Source of the DNA: Pseudoalteromonas luteoviolacea | Lineage (GTDB): Bacteria; Pseudomonadota; Gammaproteobacteria; Enterobacterales; Alteromonadaceae | Length of the DNA stretch: 64,000 bases | Assembly: GCF_001750165.1 (NCBI RefSeq) | Contig: NZ_CP015412.1 | Span: 372,001-436,000, forward strand | Direction: 5' to 3' | Shown here: positions 54,601 to 61,419 of the stretch, piece by piece | Layout of the letters: the number at the start of each line of letters is the position of its first letter | Numbering within the stretch: the stretch's first letter is position 1 | Program-made: the position numbers and the translations under genes | The notes under the pieces: generated by a model | Told to the model about the DNA's origin: nothing | The model's database searches: none | What the model saw: only the letters and a program-made list of their open reading frames with translations

Positions 54601-57600
54601 ACTTCCCAGTTATATGATACCTGCTGGGCTAGTTGCGATGGATAAACTACCACTGACAAGCAATGGCAAAGTTGATAAGAAAGCATTACCAGCTGTTGAT
54701 TTATCACAACTTGAAAAAGTTGAATATGTGGAGCCTGTTAGTGAAACTGAGAAGGTACTCGCTAGTGTTTGGCAGCAATTACTGTCGGTTACTCAAGTTG
54801 GGCGAAACGATAATTTCTTTGACATTGGTGGGCATTCATTATTAGCAACTAAGTTAGTGAACCACATCAGAGAAAAGCTGCAGGTTGAAGTATCAATCGG
54901 CAACATTTTTGAACATCAGACTTTGTTTGCGCTCGCTGAATTTATTGACAATTCAGAAGGGTGTGATGATTTGGTTTTAAGCCTTACCAACGACAATGAA
55001 CAACCTGTACTGTCTTATTCTCAGCAGCGTTTCTGGTTGGCAGCGCAAATGGAGCCTAATAGTACGCAGTACAATATGTTTGGTGCTTACCACATGCGTG
55101 GAGACTTGGACATTGAGAAGCTTACTCAAGCTTTCAATATCGTGATTGAACGTCACCCGATCTTGACGACTGTGTACACGACTACAGCCAGTGGTGAATG
55201 TCAGCCGGAATTGAAACAATTTGCTCCCTTTACTTTGAAGCAATTTGATTTGAGTCTTGTTAGTGCTGCTGAGCGCCAAAGCCAACTGGAACAGTTAATT
55301 ACTTTAGAACAAGATCAGCCTTTTGATTTAACAAAAGATATGATGGTGCGCGCTGGTTTAGCTAAAATGAGTGAGCAGCATTGGGTGCTAATATTGACTA
55401 TTCATCACATTGCATTTGATGGGTGGTCTTTTGCTATTCTAAACCGTGATCTTGCTGAGGTTTACAATGCCTTAACTGAGCAAAGAGAGCCTAAACTTCC
55501 GCCTTTATTGACTAGCTACAATAACTATGCCCGATGGCAGCGAAATTGGCTGGAGCAAGGCCGCAGTGAACGTCTATTAGATTTTTGGCGCGATGCACTT
55601 GATGGGATCCCTGAATGTTTAAGTTTACCGACAGATTATACTCGATCAACTGAGCCTGATTTTCGTGGTAAACGTTTTCGCTACCAATTAGATTTGTCTT
55701 CTAGCCAAGCTGTACAGCGATTAGCACTCAATAAAAACGTCACTCTGTATATGGTATTGCACAGTGCTTTATCGTACCTCTTAAAGTGTTACTCAGATTC
55801 AGATGATATTGTGGTTGGTAGTCCAATTGCCAATCGTGAGCGTCATGAAATTGAAAATGTGGTAGGTGTATTTATTAATATGCTAGCCATGAGATTAAAA
55901 TTCTCTGCGGATATTAGTTTCAATGACTTATTGAAGCAAAGCAAAGAGTATTCACTAGCCGCATATCAACATCAGCAATTACCGTTTGATGCATTAGTTG
56001 ATGAGCTTGCGCCAGAGCGTCACAGCAACTTCAGTCCAATTTATCAAGTTATGTTGGCTTTACAAAACAATGACGCTGCAGATGTACAGCTTAACGGTTG
56101 TGTGTTTAATGAATTGGAGTCAGACCACCTGATTGTGAAGAACGACTTATGTTTAAATGTATTGGAGTCTTCTGATGGTTTGGTCTTTGAGTGGGATTAT
56201 CCAGTAGCTTTATTCAAGCAGTCGACAATCGAGCGAATGAATAGTCAATTGGTTAGGCTATTGCAATCAGTAACGGAGCAACCAGACCGTCAGTTGTCAG
56301 CAGCTGATATGTTGGCTGATGACGAACTTGAGCTTATTTCGAAGCAGTGGAATGTCACTCAATATATTAAATATGACTACGAACATTTGCATCAGGTATT
56401 TGAAAACCAAGCACAATCTTTCCCACAAGCTTTAGCGGTGAGTTGCGCGAATGAGCAGTTAACTTATGAGCAACTCAACCAAAAGGCGAATCAGTTGGCA
56501 AGAGCGCTCAGTGCTGAGGGGGTCTCTCAAGGTGATCATATTGGATGTTTCATGGAGAGGTCCAATGAAGCTGTTACCACTATATGGGCACTTATGAAGC
56601 TGGGTGCAGTGTATGTGCCTATAGACCCTGTTAATCCAAAAGAGCGAGTTGAGTATATTATTCAAGACGCCAACATTGAGCTGTTACTTAGCTTATCTCG
56701 TCATGAAGAGCGACTGCCAGAATGTGGCGGAGTTATTTTAGTAGATAAATATCCAGAACTATCTGAATTTGACGATCATAATCTACCAACCTTAGCTGAT
56801 AGTAATCTGGTTGCTTACATCATTTACACTTCTGGCTCTACAGGAAAGCCAAAAGGGGTAATGGCCACACACAGTAATGTTATTTCATTGTGTATGGAAG
56901 CGAATAAGCTGTTGAAATTTAAGCCCGGAACTCAAGGCGCTGCCTTGGGCTCACTAAGCTTTGATTTATCTATAGCTGAGATTTTAATGCCATTGTGTCA
57001 TGGAGCGTCAGTAAGACTTGTTCACCCTGATGAAGTTATGGATATGGAATTGTTCGGTCAGTCTTTAAAAGACTGTACCTTGTTACATGCAGTACCATCA
57101 TTGATGAGTGAGGTGTTGTATTACAAAGATCAGCTGGATGATTCTGAACAGTTTTTACCTAAGCTCCAAATTTTGGCAACGGGTGGTGAGCAGGTATCCA
57201 GAGATTTATTAATACGCATGCATGCTAGCTTCCCTGAGGCTGAGAAATTCGAAATTTACGGTCCAACTGAATGTTCTGTCTTTTCTACTATGAGAAAGGT
57301 GACTGACTTTGAAACTGCGCACAATAAGTCAATCATTGGTCATCCTATTAAACATGTCAAAACGGTGGTAATGGACCAAGCTGGTAACTTGTTGCCTGTG
57401 AACGTGCCTGGAGAGCTTTGTATTTCAGGTCCCGGGGTAACTGCCGGTTATCTTAACAGACCAGAGTTAACGGCAGAAAAATACGCTACAACCGATATTG
57501 AGTGGCTCGGAGAACGCGTTTATCGAACTGGCGATTTAGTGCGTTGGCTTGAAGATGGTAGTTTCGAGTTTTTGGGGCGTATAGATACACAGGTAAAAAT

Positions 57601-60600
57601 TCGAGGTTTCCGAGTTGAATTAGCGGAAATAGAAACAGCGTTTAAGCAACTACCTGTGGTCAAAGAAGCATTAGTTAGTTATTGGCGTTCGCCAGACTGT
57701 TTGGTGGCGTATGTTGTTTGTGAAGAATCATTGACAGCACAACAGCTATTTGATGAGTTCTATCAAACTGCGGGTGGAGCTTTGCCCAAATATATGATCC
57801 CCGACAGCATAGAATTGATGGAAAGCTTACCGACGAATAGCAATGGTAAGTTTGATCGAAAACAATTAGTTCGTCCTGCTGAGCTTATGGTTAAGCAAGC
57901 GCATTACCAAGCACCTAGTTCTCAACTTGAGCAAGCTTTATGTGATTTGTGGCAACAACTTTTGAATCGAGAGCAGATTGGCGTTTTAGACAACTTTTTT
58001 GAGCTAGGTGGTCATTCTTTATTGGCAACTCGTTTGGCTACATTGGCAAGTCATGAGTTTTCAGTCGAGCTATCGGTGAAAAATATTTTTGCCCATCAGA
58101 CGATTCAGAGCTTAGCTGAGTACATTGAACATCAAGGGAAGAGTAATTTAGGGCGTATTGAAAAAGCGCCGGTTGGTCTCAAAGACAACCTGTCTTTTGC
58201 GCAACAGCGACTTTGGCTAATTGATCAGATTCAAGTTGATAATTCTCAGTACAATATGCCTTCTGTGCTGCGTCTGAAAGGGCAGCTGGATGTAGAGGCA
58301 CTATCGACGAGTTTATTGACCATTGTTGAACGTCATCAAGTGTTACGGACAGGTTACCGTCGTAACAGTTTGGGCGAAGCTGAGATCTTTTTGCACCCAG
58401 TGCCTAACTCTGTGATCGAATGTATCGACCTTACTCATTTACCGCTTGCTGAGCGAGAAATTGAGTTGGAAAGACACAGTAAACAATCTTGCCAAAGTCC
58501 TTTCAACCTCACTGATGACCTCATGCTCAGAGCCTGTCTAATTCAACTGACAGAAGATGAATATGTATTATTGGTGACCATGCATCACATAGCATCTGAT
58601 GGTTGGTCTCAAGGAGTGATGGTTAAAGAGCTAGCACAGTTGTACGCTGCTTATAGCGAGCAAAAGCCGAATCCATTACCTGAGTTACCGATTCAGTATT
58701 ATGACTACGCTCATTGGCAAAACACTTGGTTGAGTGGTGATAGGTTAGAGGGTCAAATTGACTACTGGCGTCAGCGCTTAGATGGGATCCCAACAGTCCA
58801 CAATTTACCATTGGATTTTGCACGAAATAAAGCGGTAGGTGGTGCAAGTGCATATTATCAACACCAGTTGTCTCCATCATTACTTGCAGGGTTAACCAAG
58901 CTAGCTGCTGCCAATGATGCGACTTTGTTTATGTTGCTCAACAGCGTATTTGCTTGCTTGTTAAGTCGACATTCGGGAGAAACTGATATCGTAGTAGGTA
59001 CTGCAGTTGCCAATCGCGATCAAGTTGAAGTTTCTGATTTAGTTGGGTTTTTTGTAAATACCTTAGTTTTACGTACCGAGCTACATGATGATCCTAGTTT
59101 CCACGATTTATTAGCGCGTTCACGCGAAGATTTATTAAATGCTTATCAAAATCAGCAGGTATCATTTGATCACTTAGTTGAAGAATTAAATCCAAAGAGA
59201 AGCTTGAATCATAGTCCGCTATTCCAAGTTATGTTGGTATTGCAAAACAATGAAGAGATATCGCTAGATTTAGCTGATTTGCAGTTGAGTTTAGCGAGTG
59301 AAAACATTGCTAATGCGAAATATGATATTACCTTGTCGGTTAATGAGGGTAGTGACGGTCTTACCTTGTACTGGGAATTTGCAGCTGATTTATTCACAGA
59401 AACAACGATTGCGCGTATGTCAGGTCACTTTGAACGATTGCTAGAGGCTGTTGTCAATGACCCTAGTTGCCAAGTTAGCAAGTTACCAATGATTACCGAG
59501 ACAGAGCAGGAGCTGATTGTAAATGACTGGAACAACACTCAGGTCGATTACCCTGCAGACCAAGGTTTACATCAGCCATTTGAACAACAGGCGGCACTGA
59601 CTCCAGATGCTGTTGCAGTGGTCTTTGAGCAGCAAAGCTTGACTTATGCTGAGTTAAATCGCCGCGCTAATCAACTAGCTGCTGTGTTACGTGAGCACGG
59701 GGTAAGCCATGCGGAACCTATAGGCCTATGTGTAGAACGATCGCTGGAAATGGTGATTGGACTTCTCGGTATTTTGAAAGCCAATGCTGCCTATGTACCG
59801 TTAGACCCTAATTATCCACTGGAGCGAAAGCAACGCATTGTGGCAAAAGCTGGGATCGCATTAGTCGTTGCTGATCAGAAAAATAGTACTGACTTTCAGC
59901 GAGTTGTGGCTGTGGATTCATCGCCAACAGAAAAAGCAGATTTAGACTTTAATCATGCCTTTACTGCAACTGCTTATGATACTGCTTATGTGATTTTTAC
60001 CTCTGGTTCAACTGGAGAACCAAAAGGGGTGGAGATTGCACATCACTCTGCTGTGAATTTAATCACCTTGGTTAATCGCAACTTCAATATTGACGCTGAA
60101 GATACAGTACTTTGTATTACGTCGGTGGGCTTTGATTTATCTGTTTATGATATTTTCGGTGCATTGGCTGCTGGTGCAAAGTTGGTAGTCTCTAAGTCCG
60201 GTGATGAACTGGAACCTAAACGGTTATTAAACTTGATCGATCAACATCAGGTTACATACTGGGATTCAGTGCCAAGCACGCTAAAAATGATAGTTGATTA
60301 CATAGACTTGACTCAGATGGACTTTAGCAATAACTCGTTGCGATTGGCGTTTTTAAGTGGGGACTGGATCCCAACTACGCTGCCGCAGCAAGCGAAATCT
60401 CATTTCGATCGACTGCAAGTAATTTCATTGGGGGGTGCAACAGAAGGCACAGTTTGGTCAAACTTTTATCCCATTACAGAGGATATGAGTCAGCGTAAGA
60501 GTGTACCGTATGGCCGTCCGCTGGATAACAATACTTTTTATATTTTAGACAAACACCTTCAGCCAGTACCTTTGGGTGTGGCGGGTGAACTGTATATTGG

Positions 60601-61417
60601 TGGTGTTGGTGTCGCTAAGAGCTACTATCAAGATCCGGAAAAAACGGCTCAATCATACTTGCCAAATCCCTTCCACGCAGATCGTCATCCAACCATGTAT
60701 AAGACCGGTGATATGGGTCGCTTGATGGCTGATGAGCACGGCATGCCAGGACAGATGGAGTTCCTTGGTCGAATCGACCACCAAGTAAAAATCCGTGGTT
60801 TCCGAGTTGAATTGGGTGAAATTGAACATTGCTTGCGTCAGCATGAACTGGTTAAAGACGTGTTAATTATGGTCACAGATGAGCCTCAATATATTGTTGC
60901 TTACTTGGTTACCAGTAATGAACATGAGTTTGACGAGTCTCAACTTAATCAAGTGATTAAGGCACATTTGGTTGAAAATTTACCTGATTACATGGTACCT
61001 GCCGTGCTGATGTTCCTACCGGTGTTGCCATTGACTGCCAATGGTAAGTTGGACCGTAAGGCACTGCCAAAACCAGACCTGGCGTCAGTATCGACTAGCG
61101 ATTACATTGCTCCAGAGGGAGAAGTGGAGCTGCAACTGGCTGAAATTTGGCAAGAGCTATTACAAGTTAACAAAGTAAGTGTTACAGATAATTTCTTTGA
61201 TATTGGTGGTAACTCTTTGTTGGCAACTCGTTTGGTTGCAAGCATTTATCGTCAGTTTGACGTTGAGATTGAAATTGCGAGTTTATTCCATAATCAATCC
61301 ATACGTCAGCAGGCCCTACTATTGCAGTCATTCTTATCAACTCAAGATGTGTTGGATAACTTAGATGACTTGAGTGAAGCTGAAATTGATGCGCTTATGG
61401 CACAGATGGAGGAGTAG
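51608..61417 (+). CDS. NRPS, three modules: TubC docking-C-A-T-C-A-T-C-A-T
   Basis: A 3269-residue synthetase. Residues 1-55 (LNTLRKQGIQLSYADDSLKIKAP...LLKENKLALVEFF) match a TubC-type N-terminal docking domain. Module 1: C (HHIAADG near 208), A (about 535-1020, TSGSTGEPK near 680) and T near 1070. Module 2: C (HHIAFDG near 1266), A (about 1595-2010) and T near 2130. Module 3: C (HHIASDG near 2325), A (about 2655-3080) and T near 3195. Pocket residues by GrsA alignment are D-I-T-H-I-T-Y-V-V (A1), D-L-A-H-A-G-I-V-F (A2) and D-L-Y-D-F-S-L-V-W (A3). The last resembles the cysteine-type pocket with Asn replaced by Asp; the others I cannot assign. All three C motifs are intact, and no E or TE domain is present. 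The acidic C-terminus (LDDLSEAEIDALMAQMEE) looks like a docking tail. Confidence 0.93.
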   Translation: MSPLSILNTLRKQGIQLSYADDSLKIKAPKGAMTAEIQALLKENKLALVEFFQQQQVSQNQRHLKEVAAIDRDQRLPLSFFQQALWFIDQLSDQGSHYNVPITIEIKGELNIDALQQSLQALVMRHEILRTCYLSDDEGAYQQIMPQADLELKYQDLRELQADAQQQRCQSIRQEVTQQPFDLTQDLMIRGQLVQTEEQVYQLFICIHHIAADGGSLAVLTFELSALYQAFSQGKTAELAPQPIQYADYASWQLDWFEQEGPELLSFWQEKLKNIPVLHSIGTDYPRPIRQTFAGDTVSSHFSEQTVAGLEAIARDQNATLFMVLQAAFATLLHRYSGESDIVMGTPVENREHSGLSSLVGLFANSVVLRNDFSSDISFNEIVRQAKQYLLQAFRHQAMPLEVLVEHLQPERSLSHSPLFQVMLVLQNNQGGALSLPGLTLNSFYQENSSAKFDLTLNIQEDGKALRLNWEYNSDIFSRQRIAHLSQLFDRLVAEVIADSDVQIADICLLNQTEKNLLLGDWSYRTAETPVEQSLHGLFEQQAQLTPDAVAIRFQQTVMSYRELDLRANQLARVLRKHGVERNQLVGLCLPRGVDLYVGLLAILKAGAAYVPLDASFPAEVVAKRLSVIKPNIVLCDQITASLIAEEQQQLNITNVDWSDVDASQLNLPFSSQDLAYVLTTSGSTGEPKAIAMNHAPLTNLIAAVKLDCPTLAQPARVLQFASIGFDISFTDIFLAWLSGGELIAIEQHQQHDVVSLSQLIVEQRISVLHLPYSMLQAFAHHTISSEQKLDDVNVIISTAEQLKITDDIRELFNHWTKAELLNYFGPSETQVVTSHQLTGDADTWPEIPAIGKPITNVSCYVLDEKLQPVPVGVVGELYCGGAGVAQGYLYNPELTEQKFIADPFSESDGQRLYRTGDLVRWTQDGALEYFGRGDQQVKLRGFRVELGEIETALIQQAGVSDAVVILEPEQQILIGYVVIDGSVVTSLTQLKQQLTQLLPSYMIPAGLVAMDKLPLTSNGKVDKKALPAVDLSQLEKVEYVEPVSETEKVLASVWQQLLSVTQVGRNDNFFDIGGHSLLATKLVNHIREKLQVEVSIGNIFEHQTLFALAEFIDNSEGCDDLVLSLTNDNEQPVLSYSQQRFWLAAQMEPNSTQYNMFGAYHMRGDLDIEKLTQAFNIVIERHPILTTVYTTTASGECQPELKQFAPFTLKQFDLSLVSAAERQSQLEQLITLEQDQPFDLTKDMMVRAGLAKMSEQHWVLILTIHHIAFDGWSFAILNRDLAEVYNALTEQREPKLPPLLTSYNNYARWQRNWLEQGRSERLLDFWRDALDGIPECLSLPTDYTRSTEPDFRGKRFRYQLDLSSSQAVQRLALNKNVTLYMVLHSALSYLLKCYSDSDDIVVGSPIANRERHEIENVVGVFINMLAMRLKFSADISFNDLLKQSKEYSLAAYQHQQLPFDALVDELAPERHSNFSPIYQVMLALQNNDAADVQLNGCVFNELESDHLIVKNDLCLNVLESSDGLVFEWDYPVALFKQSTIERMNSQLVRLLQSVTEQPDRQLSAADMLADDELELISKQWNVTQYIKYDYEHLHQVFENQAQSFPQALAVSCANEQLTYEQLNQKANQLARALSAEGVSQGDHIGCFMERSNEAVTTIWALMKLGAVYVPIDPVNPKERVEYIIQDANIELLLSLSRHEERLPECGGVILVDKYPELSEFDDHNLPTLADSNLVAYIIYTSGSTGKPKGVMATHSNVISLCMEANKLLKFKPGTQGAALGSLSFDLSIAEILMPLCHGASVRLVHPDEVMDMELFGQSLKDCTLLHAVPSLMSEVLYYKDQLDDSEQFLPKLQILATGGEQVSRDLLIRMHASFPEAEKFEIYGPTECSVFSTMRKVTDFETAHNKSIIGHPIKHVKTVVMDQAGNLLPVNVPGELCISGPGVTAGYLNRPELTAEKYATTDIEWLGERVYRTGDLVRWLEDGSFEFLGRIDTQVKIRGFRVELAEIETAFKQLPVVKEALVSYWRSPDCLVAYVVCEESLTAQQLFDEFYQTAGGALPKYMIPDSIELMESLPTNSNGKFDRKQLVRPAELMVKQAHYQAPSSQLEQALCDLWQQLLNREQIGVLDNFFELGGHSLLATRLATLASHEFSVELSVKNIFAHQTIQSLAEYIEHQGKSNLGRIEKAPVGLKDNLSFAQQRLWLIDQIQVDNSQYNMPSVLRLKGQLDVEALSTSLLTIVERHQVLRTGYRRNSLGEAEIFLHPVPNSVIECIDLTHLPLAEREIELERHSKQSCQSPFNLTDDLMLRACLIQLTEDEYVLLVTMHHIASDGWSQGVMVKELAQLYAAYSEQKPNPLPELPIQYYDYAHWQNTWLSGDRLEGQIDYWRQRLDGIPTVHNLPLDFARNKAVGGASAYYQHQLSPSLLAGLTKLAAANDATLFMLLNSVFACLLSRHSGETDIVVGTAVANRDQVEVSDLVGFFVNTLVLRTELHDDPSFHDLLARSREDLLNAYQNQQVSFDHLVEELNPKRSLNHSPLFQVMLVLQNNEEISLDLADLQLSLASENIANAKYDITLSVNEGSDGLTLYWEFAADLFTETTIARMSGHFERLLEAVVNDPSCQVSKLPMITETEQELIVNDWNNTQVDYPADQGLHQPFEQQAALTPDAVAVVFEQQSLTYAELNRRANQLAAVLREHGVSHAEPIGLCVERSLEMVIGLLGILKANAAYVPLDPNYPLERKQRIVAKAGIALVVADQKNSTDFQRVVAVDSSPTEKADLDFNHAFTATAYDTAYVIFTSGSTGEPKGVEIAHHSAVNLITLVNRNFNIDAEDTVLCITSVGFDLSVYDIFGALAAGAKLVVSKSGDELEPKRLLNLIDQHQVTYWDSVPSTLKMIVDYIDLTQMDFSNNSLRLAFLSGDWIPTTLPQQAKSHFDRLQVISLGGATEGTVWSNFYPITEDMSQRKSVPYGRPLDNNTFYILDKHLQPVPLGVAGELYIGGVGVAKSYYQDPEKTAQSYLPNPFHADRHPTMYKTGDMGRLMADEHGMPGQMEFLGRIDHQVKIRGFRVELGEIEHCLRQHELVKDVLIMVTDEPQYIVAYLVTSNEHEFDESQLNQVIKAHLVENLPDYMVPAVLMFLPVLPLTANGKLDRKALPKPDLASVSTSDYIAPEGEVELQLAEIWQELLQVNKVSVTDNFFDIGGNSLLATRLVASIYRQFDVEIEIASLFHNQSIRQQALLLQSFLSTQDVLDNLDDLSEAEIDALMAQMEE

Positions 61418-61419
61418 TT